A stretch of DNA of 64,000 nucleotides from Legionella_C sp048541585 (GTDB lineage: Bacteria > Pseudomonadota > Gammaproteobacteria > Legionellales > Legionellaceae), in NCBI RefSeq assembly GCF_048541585.1, contig NZ_CP183303.1, forward strand, positions 2,294,001 to 2,358,000, given 5' to 3'. A program made the translations under genes and the position numbers. The notes beneath the pieces were generated by a model. It was not told the DNA's origin. It saw only the letters and a program-made list of their open reading frames with translations, and did no database searches. Shown here piece by piece: positions 27,158 through 36,953 of the stretch (positions are counted from its first letter, which is position 1; the number at the start of each line of letters is the position of its first letter).

Positions 27158-28114
27158 TTGAAATAAGTTTATTTCTACACAACATCCTTCGCCTGGAGAG
27201 GAACTAAGATTAATTTCTCCACGATGAGCTTTTACTACAGCCTTAACTACAGCTAACCCTAAGCCAGTACCTTCTGCTTTAGTTGTAAAAAAAGGAGAAA
27301 AGGCCTGTGCTTTCACCGCTTCTGTCATTCCACAGCCATTGTCTTTAACAGAGATCATTAAATTATTTTTGACCATCTTAAGCGTAAGTTCAATATAACT
27401 CGCTTGCGCCTGTATGGCATTAGTAATCAGGTTTAAAATCGCTCCTATTAACGATTCAGTATGAAGATAATAAGAACCTGTTAACAGCTGATTATCAATT
27501 ATCAATTGTAATGCTGTTGGTAAAGCTAGTGAATAAATTCTCTTTTCTAATTCTTTTCCCCATTGAGCAACACTAACATTGGCAAGCTCAATCGTATCGC
27601 CACGCGCAAAAAGTAATAGATCTTGGATTTGTTTCTCAATACTAGCATGACAAGCTTGAATACGCATCACCCACTTAGACATCCGATCTGGAGTTACCAC
27701 AGCATTTAATAAATGCTCTGTATAAAGCATTGCTGAAGCTAGTGGTGTACGAACTTGATGTGCAAGCTGTGCTGTCATTCTACCTAATGCTAAAAACCTT
27801 CCATACTCTGCTTTTTCTTGCTCGTATTGCCTTGTTGTTGTTAAGTCAGTTAAAGTAACCAATTCACCAGGCAAATGATTTAAAGATGAGATAGCCACAC
27901 TAATACGCCGGCCGTCCACTAAAGAGACTTCATAGCCATCATCTTCTTTAGGCGCAAAAGAACGTTTAATGACATCAAGCCATAATGCGCCCTCTAAATT
28001 TTTTCCTAATAAATCCTCAGCAACATAATTAAACCAGACAATTATACCCTGAGCATTAATCACCACTAAACCACAAGGCAAACGCTGGCATATTTCATAA
28101 TGTAGACTGTTCAT
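27155..28114 (-). CDS. fleS: PAS-domain sensor histidine kinase, FleS type
   Basis: The 319-residue soluble kinase has an N-terminal PAS domain (about 5-95: LPCGLVVINAQGIIVWFNYVA), the H-box LGRMTAQLAHQVRTPLASAM with phospho-accepting His119, and a HATPase domain with LNLITNAIQA, DNGCGM and GTGLGLAVVKAVV. The wording of the H-box is that of Pseudomonas FleS, and no membrane segment is present. ATG 28114 is preferred to an upstream TTG at 28162, which has no ribosome binding site. The C-terminus ends abruptly at CVEINLFQ because the stop codon is provided by the repeat at 27011-27157; a few original residues may be lost. It presumably phosphorylates FleR. Confidence 0.85.
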   Translation of the reverse strand: MNSLHYEICQRLPCGLVVINAQGIIVWFNYVAEDLLGKNLEGALWLDVIKRSFAPKEDDGYEVSLVDGRRISVAISSLNHLPGELVTLTDLTTTRQYEQEKAEYGRFLALGRMTAQLAHQVRTPLASAMLYTEHLLNAVVTPDRMSKWVMRIQACHASIEKQIQDLLLFARGDTIELANVSVAQWGKELEKRIYSLALPTALQLIIDNQLLTGSYYLHTESLIGAILNLITNAIQAQASYIELTLKMVKNNLMISVKDNGCGMTEAVKAQAFSPFFTTKAEGTGLGLAVVKAVVKAHRGEINLSSSPGEGCCVEINLFQ

Positions 28115-28365
28115 GCTTACATTGACATCCTTGTAATTGCAATTATTAAGACCTGTCTTCAAACGACTAAGGGAGCTAAAGGGAAATTGTTTTTCTAAAG
28201 TCCATTACTTACATAATTTTGTTTATTTCCGCTATGGGACTTGAAAATTAACCCCTTTTTTCTTTATAAGAGCTTTAACGAATTTTTGATTTTTGCTCTG
28301 CTCAGAAATTATTAGTATCTAGAATAAGTTATAAGATATTTGCGCTAAACGCTAGGCAGAAGATT

Positions 28366-29670
28366 TTATTTTTTTGATTTATTATGTTTCTGTTTATATT
28401 CAGTATCTAATGATTTCAAAAAATCCATTTTTTCTTTTAGCTTTACTTCTAAACCTCTATCAACAGGTCTATACCAATTAAGTTTATTTAACCCTTCAGG
28501 TAAATAAGTTTCGCCAGCAGCATACCCAAAGGGTTCATTATGAGCATAGCGATACTGGTGGCCATATCCAAGCTTATCCATTAAAGCTGTAGGAGCATTA
28601 CGCAAATGATAAGGTACTTCACGGGATTTATCATTTTTAACAAATTTAAATGCTTCATTAAATGCCGTATAGCCAGCATTACTTTTAGGAGCGAGCGCAA
28701 GATAAATTACCGCTTGTGCTAAAGCTAGTTCTCCTTCAGGCGAACCAAGCCTTTCATAAGTTAATGCAGCATCGTTAGCTAATTGCATGGCTCGTGGGTC
28801 AGCAAGTCCAATATCTTCCCACGCCATTCTAATTATTCTTCGTGCAAGATAACGGGCGTCAACTCCACCATCTAGCATTCGAGTTAACCAATATAGTGCC
28901 GCATCAGGATGTGATCCGCGCACCGATTTATGTAGGGCTGAAATTTGATCATAAAAATTTTCACCACCTTTATCAAAACGTCGGCCGCTAGGTGCTAAAA
29001 CCTGCTGTAAAAAGGTCAATGTAATTTCACTTATCCCTTCTACTTTAGCTGCTGTATCAATTTGTTCTAATAAATTAAGTAGTCGACGAGCATCACCATC
29101 AGCATAATGAATAACATGTTCTAGCGCTTCTGCGCTAAATTGTAAATGAGGCAAAACTTGTTTTTGTGCTCTCGCTACTAATAAACCCAGCTCTTCATTA
29201 GTTAATGGTTTAAGTACATAAACTTGTGCTCTTGAAAGTAAAGCTGAATTAACTTCAAAAGAAGGATTTTCTGTAGTTGCACCAATAAAAGTTATTAGGC
29301 CAGATTCAGTATAAGGTAATAAAGCATCTTGTTGGGATTTGTTAAAACGATGAATTTCATCAATAAAAAGTAGTGTTTGTCTATGCAAAGTTAAATTGAC
29401 TTGCGCTTGTTCAACAGCTGCGCGAATATCTTTAACTCCCGCCAACACCGCAGAAATTGCTATCCACTCACAATCAAACGCCGCTGCACTTAAACGCGCT
29501 AAAGTTGTTTTACCAACGCCAGGAGGGCCCCAAAAAATCATAGAATAAGGCTTACCCGAGGCAAACGCTAAACGCAGCGGTTTACCTGGCCCAAGTAAAT
29601 GTGATTGCCCAATCACTTCATCCCAATGCTTAGGCCTTAGCTTTTCGGCTAGTGGCGCCACAGGTTCCAC
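28366..29670 (-). CDS. rarA: Replication-associated recombination protein A
   Basis: AAA+ ATPase (MgsA/RarA) of the clamp-loader family that acts at stalled replication forks. Of its 434 residues, Walker A GPPGVGKTT is at 48-56 and Walker B LLFIDEIHRFN at 100-110. The sensor segment is FIGATTENPSFEVNSALLSR, and the C-terminal part has the RarA mark GGVDARYLARRI and the MgsA tetramerisation region. The likely start is GTG 29670, nine bases after lolA ends. Order lolA-rarA downstream of ftsK is the same as in E. coli (ftsK-lolA-rarA). Confidence 0.96.
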   Translation of the reverse strand: MEPVAPLAEKLRPKHWDEVIGQSHLLGPGKPLRLAFASGKPYSMIFWGPPGVGKTTLARLSAAAFDCEWIAISAVLAGVKDIRAAVEQAQVNLTLHRQTLLFIDEIHRFNKSQQDALLPYTESGLITFIGATTENPSFEVNSALLSRAQVYVLKPLTNEELGLLVARAQKQVLPHLQFSAEALEHVIHYADGDARRLLNLLEQIDTAAKVEGISEITLTFLQQVLAPSGRRFDKGGENFYDQISALHKSVRGSHPDAALYWLTRMLDGGVDARYLARRIIRMAWEDIGLADPRAMQLANDAALTYERLGSPEGELALAQAVIYLALAPKSNAGYTAFNEAFKFVKNDKSREVPYHLRNAPTALMDKLGYGHQYRYAHNEPFGYAAGETYLPEGLNKLNWYRPVDRGLEVKLKEKMDFLKSLDTEYKQKHNKSKK

Positions 29671-29679
29671 TACTGATTA

Positions 29680-30288
29680 CTACTGCTCAACAACATCCAC
29701 CCCTTTAGGTGGTTTAAATTGAAATAATTTATCGCCTAAAGCGGGATTAGTTTTTACATTTTTCAATTTCACAATAGTATGTTGGCCAAGCTGGTCAAAA
29801 AACTCAATAATATTTAAAGCATCCCCATTAAAGGTTAAATTGACTGTTTGAAAATTTTCTTTAGGCGATTTTGCTTTTAAAATATAAGTGCGCACACCAT
29901 TTTTATCTTGAGTTGAGACATCAAAATCGCGTGTCACACTATTATCATAACCACTTAAAAAAAGCCCAGGGGTGCCACCTAAACCAGACTCTTGTTTTTT
30001 GACAGTTACTTGCTCTAAATCAACATCATAAACCCATAAACGCTTACTATCTGCAACAACTAATTGTTCTAGAGGACTTTTCGTTTCCCAGCGAAAATGG
30101 CCTGGCCTAACTAATGCCATCTTACCTGAAGACTGCGATACTTCACGCCGACCAGCAGTTACAATTTGATCAAAGCCCGCGCTCATACTGCGAATCGCAT
30201 TTAATTTAGCTTGTACTTCATCAGCCGGTGTTTGAGCCCAACTAATTGGTAGCCAACTTAATAACAATAAACTAATTATTTTTCTCAT
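29680..30288 (-). CDS. lolA: Outer-membrane lipoprotein carrier protein
   Basis: Periplasmic chaperone that ferries lipoproteins from LolCDE to the outer membrane. The 202-residue precursor has a signal peptide cut after about residue 18 (LLLSWLPISWA, then QTPADE). The LolA core follows: GKMALVRPGHFRWETKSP, VADSKRLWVYDVDLEQVTVK, and the C-terminal GDALNIIEFFDQLGQ. GAGGA precedes ATG 30288, and ftsK ends 11 bases upstream. Confidence 0.95.
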   Translation of the reverse strand: MRKIISLLLLSWLPISWAQTPADEVQAKLNAIRSMSAGFDQIVTAGRREVSQSSGKMALVRPGHFRWETKSPLEQLVVADSKRLWVYDVDLEQVTVKKQESGLGGTPGLFLSGYDNSVTRDFDVSTQDKNGVRTYILKAKSPKENFQTVNLTFNGDALNIIEFFDQLGQHTIVKLKNVKTNPALGDKLFQFKPPKGVDVVEQ

Positions 30289-30299
30289 ATTTTCCTCTT

Positions 30300-32684
30300 T
30301 TATTCGTCCGGTACAGCTGATACAAGTACATCTCTATAGCCGCCATCTAAGGGGCCAACAATTCCTGTCCTTTCCATCTCCTCAACTAAACGCGCTGCAC
30401 GGTTATAACCTATTTTAAAACGGCGTTGCACGGATGAAATACTAGCCTTACGAGTTTGAATAATAAATTCAACTGCTTGATCATATAAAGGATCAATATC
30501 CTCTGTCTCTTGCCCATCATCGCCTCCCCCTTCCGAACTATCTAAAGTTTGAGTGATTTCTTCAATATAGTCAGGCTCGCCACGGGCGCGCCAATCATCT
30601 GCAATGCGATGAACTTCTTTATCATCAACAAAAGCACCATGTACCCGCAGGGGAGCACCAGTACCTGGAGCTAAGTATAGCATGTCTCCATGGCCTAATA
30701 ACTGCTCTGCCCCTTGTTGATCAAGAATAGTTCTTGAATCAATTTTAGAAGACACTTGAAATGACATTCGTGTAGGAATATTTGATTTAATTAATCCTGT
30801 TAAGACATCAACCGAGGGTCGTTGCGTAGCTAAAATTAGGTGAATACCTGCAGCACGTGCTTTCTGAGCAATACGGGCAATTAACTGCTCTACTTTTTTA
30901 CCTACAACCATCATCATGTCAGCTAATTCATCCACAACAACTACGATATAAGGCAGTGGTTGTAATAATGGCGCACTAGTATCCATACCGTCATTTGGTT
31001 TCCATAATGGATCGGTTAATGGCTCACCTCGTTCTAAAGCTTCATTTATTTTATTGTTAAACCCAGTTAAATTGCGCACACCAAGGGAGGCCATTAAGCG
31101 GTAACGACGTTCCATCTCAGCTACACACCAACGCAATGCGCTAGCTGCCTCTTTCATATCAGTCACTACAGGTGTTAATAAATGGGGAATACCATCATAG
31201 ACTGATAATTCTAACATCTTAGGATCAATCATAATTAAGCGAACTTGATCAGGTGTTGACTTAAACAATAAGCTTAAAATCATGGCATTGATCCCTACGG
31301 ATTTACCTGAGCCAGTTGTACCTGCTACTAATAAATGAGGCATTTTAGCTAAATCAACTATCATAGGATGGCCAGCAATATCAACACCTAAGGCAAGTGT
31401 TAAAGGCGACATAGCATGTTGATACACTTCAGCTGATAATACCGATGAGAGCCGAACAATTTCTCGATGCTGATTTGGTAATTCAAGACCTACTACTGTT
31501 TTACCTGGTATTACTTCTACCACACGTACACTAAGAACTGATAAGGAGCGCGCTAAATCTTTCGCTAATGCTGTTAATTTACTGACTTTAATTCCTGCAG
31601 CCAATTGGAGTTCAAAACGAGTAATGACGGGGCCAGGATGGACTGCAACAACATCCGCCTGAATACCAAAATCTAACAAATGCTGTTCTACTTCACGCGA
31701 TAAACTCTCTAATTCTTGATGGGTATAACCTCCTAAAGGCTTACCTACTTGCCCTTTATCGAGTAAGCTTAACGAAGGTAAACCACTAGCAATGGGTGGC
31801 TTAGCTTTTTTTTCTTTGACGGGCTTATTATCCGTTTGCGGTAGATTTTCAACAATATTAGTTGTTGGATTAGGAATGTTGGCTTGAGAAATTAAAATAG
31901 GAACAGTTTTTTCTGCTCTTTCCTTTCTATCTGGTTGCCTTTTTATAGACAATAATGGTGCTCTAGTTGGTCTAATTAGCGGCTTATCTGATTTATCCCT
32001 TTGAATTAACGCTTTCGCGTGATTATATAAATTGCTCAGTATACTTTTAAATTTACTGGTAAACCAATTACAAGCCAATACCGTATAAATACCAATAGAT
32101 TCTGAAAGCCTTACCCAAGAAAAGCCAGTTAGCCAAGTCACGCCAACTAGCACTATTGCTAAAAGTAGTAAAGAAGCACCATGTAAGTTTAAAGCATAAT
32201 AAAATCCTTTAGCTATCCAATTACCTATTAAACCACCTGCGCTATTAATTGACGTAGCGTTAACAATGACTGAATCTAGACTTAATAAACCACAGCCTCC
32301 AACAATTGCTAATATAAAACCAATAATGCGCAGTAAAAGGACCGGCTTATTAACTGCTTGCATAATACGATGTTCTTTTAAAACCAACCAAGCAATATAA
32401 AGAATGCCTAATGAAAGAAAAAAGCAACAATAGCCGAGAGAAAAATACAATACATCAGCAATATAAGCACCTACATGCCCACCTGCATTAGCTATTTCTG
32501 TATGCCGATTGGGATTTAAATGTGTCCAGCCAGGATCGGTGACATGGTAGGTAAGTAAAGAAAGGAGAATAAATAAAACGCCAGTTAAAAGTAGGATAAA
32601 ACTCCCCTCACTAATACGTTTTACTAAAAAAGCGGGTAACGCTTTATTGTTTTTAGGTTTATTACTTGCGTCTCTTTTCGCCAT
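30300..32684 (-). CDS. ftsK: DNA translocase FtsK
   Basis: Divisome-anchored DNA pump that clears chromosome ends and activates XerCD. The 794-residue form has a membrane domain with four segments (about 27-47, 72-103, 115-136, 155-188), a short linker (about 215-310, far shorter than in E. coli) and the motor with Walker A GTTGSGKS (455-462) and Walker B LIMIDPKMLE. The C-terminal winged-helix gamma domain, which reads KOPS, is intact (YDQAVEFIIQTRKASISSVQ). It diverges from trxB with a 69-base gap. Confidence 0.97.
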   Translation of the reverse strand: MAKRDASNKPKNNKALPAFLVKRISEGSFILLLTGVLFILLSLLTYHVTDPGWTHLNPNRHTEIANAGGHVGAYIADVLYFSLGYCCFFLSLGILYIAWLVLKEHRIMQAVNKPVLLLRIIGFILAIVGGCGLLSLDSVIVNATSINSAGGLIGNWIAKGFYYALNLHGASLLLLAIVLVGVTWLTGFSWVRLSESIGIYTVLACNWFTSKFKSILSNLYNHAKALIQRDKSDKPLIRPTRAPLLSIKRQPDRKERAEKTVPILISQANIPNPTTNIVENLPQTDNKPVKEKKAKPPIASGLPSLSLLDKGQVGKPLGGYTHQELESLSREVEQHLLDFGIQADVVAVHPGPVITRFELQLAAGIKVSKLTALAKDLARSLSVLSVRVVEVIPGKTVVGLELPNQHREIVRLSSVLSAEVYQHAMSPLTLALGVDIAGHPMIVDLAKMPHLLVAGTTGSGKSVGINAMILSLLFKSTPDQVRLIMIDPKMLELSVYDGIPHLLTPVVTDMKEAASALRWCVAEMERRYRLMASLGVRNLTGFNNKINEALERGEPLTDPLWKPNDGMDTSAPLLQPLPYIVVVVDELADMMMVVGKKVEQLIARIAQKARAAGIHLILATQRPSVDVLTGLIKSNIPTRMSFQVSSKIDSRTILDQQGAEQLLGHGDMLYLAPGTGAPLRVHGAFVDDKEVHRIADDWRARGEPDYIEEITQTLDSSEGGGDDGQETEDIDPLYDQAVEFIIQTRKASISSVQRRFKIGYNRAARLVEEMERTGIVGPLDGGYRDVLVSAVPDE

Positions 32685-32753
32685 AGCTATTTTAAAATTT
32701 GTTTTTCTATCATACTATTTGACATAGTAACATAACTTATATAGAAGAAAGAA

Positions 32754-33716
32754 ATGACAAGCCGTAACAATCATCATAAGCTTATTATCCTAGGCTCAGG
32801 CCCAGCTGGTTACACTGCAGCAGTTTATGCAGCACGTGCCAATCTTCGTCCGGTAATGATTACTGGTATGCAACCAGGTGGTCAATTAACAACGACAACG
32901 GAGGTAGATAATTGGCCTGGTGATGCAGAAGGCTTACAAGGACCTGCGTTAATGGAGCGTATGCAAAAACATGCAGAACGTTTTGAAACTCAAATTATTT
33001 TTGATCACATCATTGAGGCTGATTTAAATAAACGTCCCTTTACTTTACAAGGCGATAGTGAAACTTATACGTGTGATGCCTTAATTATTGCCACCGGCGC
33101 TTCAGCCCGTTATTTAGGTCTAGAAACTGAAAAAGCTTATCAAGGTCGTGGCGTTTCGGCCTGCGCAACTTGTGATGGCTTTTTCTATCGCAATAAAGAT
33201 GTATGTGTTATCGGTGGCGGTAATACTGCTGTTGAAGAGGCGCTTTATCTTTCTAATATAGCTGCTTCTGTGACCTTAATTCATCGGCGTGATAGCTTAA
33301 GAGCTGAGAAAATTTTGCAAGATAGGTTATTTGAAAAAGCACGTACCGGCAATATCAAATTACTTTGGCATCACACTTTAGAAGAGGTTTTAGGTGATGG
33401 TCTTAAAGTCACTGGAGTGAATTTACGCCATCTTCCTGATGATAATATCAATTATCTTAAAGTTGATGGGGTATTTATTGCAATTGGGCATGATCCTAAT
33501 ACCAGCTTATTTAAGAATCAATTAACCATGACTAATGATGGCTATTTAATTATACGTTCCGGCTTAGAAGGTATGGCAACAGCGACTTCAATTCCTGGTG
33601 TATTTGCTTGTGGGGATGTAGCTGACCATGTTTATCGCCAAGCTATTACCTCAGCAGGCTTTGGCTGTATGGCAGCCTTAGATGCAGAAAAGTATTTAGA
33701 TGACTTAGCTAAATAG
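32754..33716 (+). CDS. trxB: Thioredoxin reductase
   Basis: NADPH-dependent flavoenzyme that reduces thioredoxin. Of its 320 residues, the FAD loop GSGPAGYTAA is at 14-23, the redox pair Cys137/Cys140 is in SACATCDGFF, the NADPH loop GGGNTAVEEA is at 154-163, and the second FAD motif GVFACGDVAD is near residue 280. The trxB next to ftsK and upstream of aat and infA is the arrangement of many gammaproteobacteria. It provides electrons, through thioredoxin, to the ribonucleotide reductase encoded in this window. Confidence 0.97.
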   Translation: MTSRNNHHKLIILGSGPAGYTAAVYAARANLRPVMITGMQPGGQLTTTTEVDNWPGDAEGLQGPALMERMQKHAERFETQIIFDHIIEADLNKRPFTLQGDSETYTCDALIIATGASARYLGLETEKAYQGRGVSACATCDGFFYRNKDVCVIGGGNTAVEEALYLSNIAASVTLIHRRDSLRAEKILQDRLFEKARTGNIKLLWHHTLEEVLGDGLKVTGVNLRHLPDDNINYLKVDGVFIAIGHDPNTSLFKNQLTMTNDGYLIIRSGLEGMATATSIPGVFACGDVADHVYRQAITSAGFGCMAALDAEKYLDDLAK

Positions 33717-33829
33717 ATAGCTTTATTAGTTAGTTATTAAATTAAAATTTTTCTGCAAAGCTGCTTTAAAGAGAGGTCCTTAATTTATCGGTATAAACTT
33801 ATAATAAGCTAACTGTTTAAAATTTATTA

Positions 33830-34498
33830 ATGACTACATCTTTGCATTTACTTTATACTTTTCCTGATCCTGAAAGTGCAGATGATCAGGGTTTACTAGC
33901 TATAGGCGGCGATTTATCACCGGAGCGTTTATTAGCAGCTTATAGCCAAGGTATTTTTCCATGGTTTGATAATAATTACCCCATACTTTGGTGGTCGCCT
34001 AATCCACGTTTAATTTTGTTGCCTGAGGAATTTAAGCTGTCACGAAGTTTAAAAAAATCACTAAATAAATCTTATCGTGTTACTTTTGACCAAGCCTTTG
34101 CAGAAGTTATTTATAATTGTGCAACAGTTAATAATCGTAAAAACCATACCTGGATTACCGATGAGATGCAACAAGCTTATTTAGCCTTGCATCATTTAGG
34201 TTATGCTCATTCTGTAGAAATTTGGGATAATAATGAATTGATTGGTGGCCTATATGGTATCAGTTTAGGCAGGGCATTCTTCGGTGAATCTATGTTTCAT
34301 CAGAAACAAGATGCCTCTAAAATGGCACTGTTTTATTTATGTCAGCAACTTAGACGATGGCAATTTGATTTTATTGACTGCCAGCTACCTACGCCACACT
34401 TACAAAGCTTAGGCGCAATTAGTATAAATCGACAAGATTTTTTAAAACGCTTAGAGAAAACTTTAGGCTATCCTACTAAGCAAGGTATATGGCAATAA
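33830..34498 (+). CDS. aat: Leucyl/phenylalanyl-tRNA--protein transferase
   Basis: Adds Leu or Phe to N-terminal Lys/Arg of proteins, creating N-end-rule degrons for ClpAP. The 222-residue protein has the family marks YSQGIFPWFDNNYPILWWSP near 43-62, HTWITDEMQQAY near 105 and GLYGISLGRAFFGESMFH near 142-160. It sits between trxB and infA. Confidence 0.96.
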   Translation: MTTSLHLLYTFPDPESADDQGLLAIGGDLSPERLLAAYSQGIFPWFDNNYPILWWSPNPRLILLPEEFKLSRSLKKSLNKSYRVTFDQAFAEVIYNCATVNNRKNHTWITDEMQQAYLALHHLGYAHSVEIWDNNELIGGLYGISLGRAFFGESMFHQKQDASKMALFYLCQQLRRWQFDFIDCQLPTPHLQSLGAISINRQDFLKRLEKTLGYPTKQGIWQ

Positions 34499-34750
34499 TG
34501 AATAATTAACTTTCATAACTGACTTGATAGTAATTTTGACTTAGCTACAAAATTGTAACTAGGCTATTTACAAGTCACACTTATCTAATATCTATTTAGA
34601 GAAAATACCCTGCCACAGGCACCAAAATATTAAAGCAAAACAATTCTATCTACCTTAAGCTATGAAAGAAATTTAATACCTAATTGCCATTTCTTCCATT
34701 TTAAGGCACTATTTACCTTTTTATGTAATTTAATTAATTTGAGAGACCTC

Positions 34751-34972
34751 ATGGCAAAAGAAGATCATATTGAAATGCTTGGTACGGTAATTGATACACT
34801 ACCTAATACAATGTTTCGTGTTGAGCTAGAAAATGGTCACGTTGTTACAGCACATATATCAGGCCGTATGCGCAAAAATTATATTCGTATTTTAACAGGA
34901 GACAAAGTTAAAGTTGAACTAACCCCTTATGATTTAACTAAAGGACGTATCATTTTCCGCGACAAAAATTAA
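34751..34972 (+). CDS. infA: Translation initiation factor IF-1
   Basis: A 73-residue OB-fold protein that starts MAKEDHIEMLGTVIDTLPNT and contains AHISGRMRKNYIRILTGDKV. GAGAG (34741-34745) lies five bases before ATG 34751; an in-frame TTG at 34739 would swallow that site and is rejected. The length equals the family norm (72-73). Confidence 0.97.
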   Translation: MAKEDHIEMLGTVIDTLPNTMFRVELENGHVVTAHISGRMRKNYIRILTGDKVKVELTPYDLTKGRIIFRDKN

Positions 34973-35309
34973 ATCGTAATAATCTATGGTAAATAGGCAA
35001 TATAAATTTTAAAAAAATAATAGATCAAGTGGAATAACTTGCCGCTTAAATTATTTACTTTAGGTGACCGTCTCTTTCTCACCGAACTAGGTGGTTAGCA
35101 CTACTTACTTAGACTTTATAATTAACTACAATTTAACCTACCCCTCATAAGACATTGCTCTGCTTAGAAGGTAAAATGAGTTCATTGGTTTTACCCATTT
35201 TAAATGGAGCAAACAGAGTTGATACCAGCTAAGGCGGCCTGCATCTATATATAGGAAAAACCATGACATAATCCGTCTTCGGTGGATATATGCCCTAAAA
35301 GATAAAAAT
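34973..35309. other. Intergenic gap after infA, nothing recognised
   Basis: The 337 AT-rich bases between infA and the convergent kinase gene hold no convincing gene, tRNA, terminator or repeat of the families seen elsewhere. Confidence 0.5.
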
Positions 35310-36944
35310 TTATTCTGTTTTTAAAGGTAATATTAGCTTAAAAGTAGCGCCTTGATTGATGCCTTTTGACTCGACTTGTAGCTCTCCATCTAGCTCAATT
35401 GCTAACAAAGCACAATTATGTAAACCATAACCATGCCCATGTGGCTTGGTGGTAAAACCAAATGTAAAAATTTTTTGTAAATCTTCCTTGGCTATACCCA
35501 CACCGTTGTCTTTTATAATCACTTCAAGCCAATTTTTTTCTTTATCTAGCTCTAATCTTATTACTAGTCTTTTCTCTTTTTGATGACTGATGGCTAAAGA
35601 ATCGATAGCATTTTTGACTAAATTAATAAGAATTTGTTGTATTTTATTTTTAACTGATAAAAAAGTAGGAAGACGAGTAAATTGCCTTTCTATATCAATT
35701 TTATTTCTTCTAAGTTGATTAGCAAATAAAGGCAAAATATCTTCAATTAATTCAATAACCTCAACCTTCTCACGCAGACTTACGCCAGGACGATTAGATT
35801 CTTGTTGCGTCATAATAAGTTGAGTTACATGATTAAGGTTTTGATCTAAATTCTTTAACTCTTCTTGCCTTTTAATTTTTTCATTTTCTAATTTTTCAAT
35901 TAACTTTTTAAAATAAGGTATAGCTACTTTACCGCGCTCATCATAAGCCAAGAAATAATTCAAATTATTTATATTTTTTTCTAGCAAGTCCAATAAGTTA
36001 GGTAGTTTATCTATCGATGATTGTTGATTGGTTTCTATAAGCAAAGCTACAGAAGTATTGATACTATTTAAAACATTACCGACATTGTGCAAAATACTTG
36101 TAGCCATTTCCGCTACCCCTGCAGATCGAGATGTTTCAACTAAGATAGTTTTAGCTTTATCTAATTTAAGTAGCATGCGATTTAGATGTTCTTGTAACTC
36201 ACCTATCTCATCTTGGCTAAGGATAGGAAGTAGAGGTTTTAAATTTTCATAATCAATATTCTTAGCAAACTGACTAAGACGAATAAGAGGATTTGATATT
36301 ATTTTTGCTAGAAAAACACTAATAATAAAACTAGTTAATATAATTATAAGATTTAAAAGTAAAATTAAGTTTGTTAGATCGTGAGCTGCTTGATTAATTC
36401 TTTCGCGCTCATCATCTATGTTGGCTGACTCTTGTAACAGTAAGGTATCAATGTAATAGTTAAGTTGCCTTCCTTTATCTTGCAGTACTTTTTCTTGAGC
36501 GTCGATATGATGCATGTCTTGCTGTTGTTCTTTAGCAGAAAAAACATTTAAAGCAGCTAGCATGACCTCATCTCGCAGGGTAATAAGTCGTTTTACAGAC
36601 GTAGCTACTCCAGTTTGTTGATAATCACTGTAATTCTTCTCTTGCTCTCCTAATTCTTCTAGCAAAGCTAAGAACTCATCCTTAACAGCTCCCACCTTAT
36701 CAGGCGTGTTAGTATTTGCCGGTGTTACTTGGAATTTAACGCTTAAATTTTCAATAAATAAATTGATGCGGTTATTTAAATTTTTCATTTTTAATAATGA
36801 TTCAAGTCGAGGAGCTGTATTATCCACGAAAACTAAAAATTTTTGTTTAACATCCAGATATCGTGTTAATAAATAAAGGTTAACAGGTACAAAAAGTATT
36901 ACTACTAAGAACATACTTAATAGAATTTTATGTCGAATACTCAT
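35310..36944 (-). CDS. HAMP-domain sensor histidine kinase with an atypical H-box
   Basis: A 544-residue membrane kinase: transmembrane segments at about 7-29 and 191-215 enclose a 160-residue periplasmic sensor of helical type. A HAMP domain follows (218-265), then a helical region with ILHNVGNVLNSINTS in which His286 is the likely phospho-acceptor. This HNxGNxLN box differs from the normal HE-x-R-x-P type. A HATPase domain follows (LINLVKNAIDSLAI, IKDNGVGI, GYGLHNCALLA). It is the last gene of a three-gene operon with a haloperoxidase-like enzyme and a REC-GGDEF-EAL protein. As I recall, L. pneumophila Lpl0330 is an atypical kinase controlling such a GGDEF-EAL regulator (Lpl0329). GAGGTAG precedes ATG 36944. 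Confidence 0.88.
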   Translation of the reverse strand: MSIRHKILLSMFLVVILFVPVNLYLLTRYLDVKQKFLVFVDNTAPRLESLLKMKNLNNRINLFIENLSVKFQVTPANTNTPDKVGAVKDEFLALLEELGEQEKNYSDYQQTGVATSVKRLITLRDEVMLAALNVFSAKEQQQDMHHIDAQEKVLQDKGRQLNYYIDTLLLQESANIDDERERINQAAHDLTNLILLLNLIIILTSFIISVFLAKIISNPLIRLSQFAKNIDYENLKPLLPILSQDEIGELQEHLNRMLLKLDKAKTILVETSRSAGVAEMATSILHNVGNVLNSINTSVALLIETNQQSSIDKLPNLLDLLEKNINNLNYFLAYDERGKVAIPYFKKLIEKLENEKIKRQEELKNLDQNLNHVTQLIMTQQESNRPGVSLREKVEVIELIEDILPLFANQLRRNKIDIERQFTRLPTFLSVKNKIQQILINLVKNAIDSLAISHQKEKRLVIRLELDKEKNWLEVIIKDNGVGIAKEDLQKIFTFGFTTKPHGHGYGLHNCALLAIELDGELQVESKGINQGATFKLILPLKTE

Positions 36945-36953
36945 GGACTACCT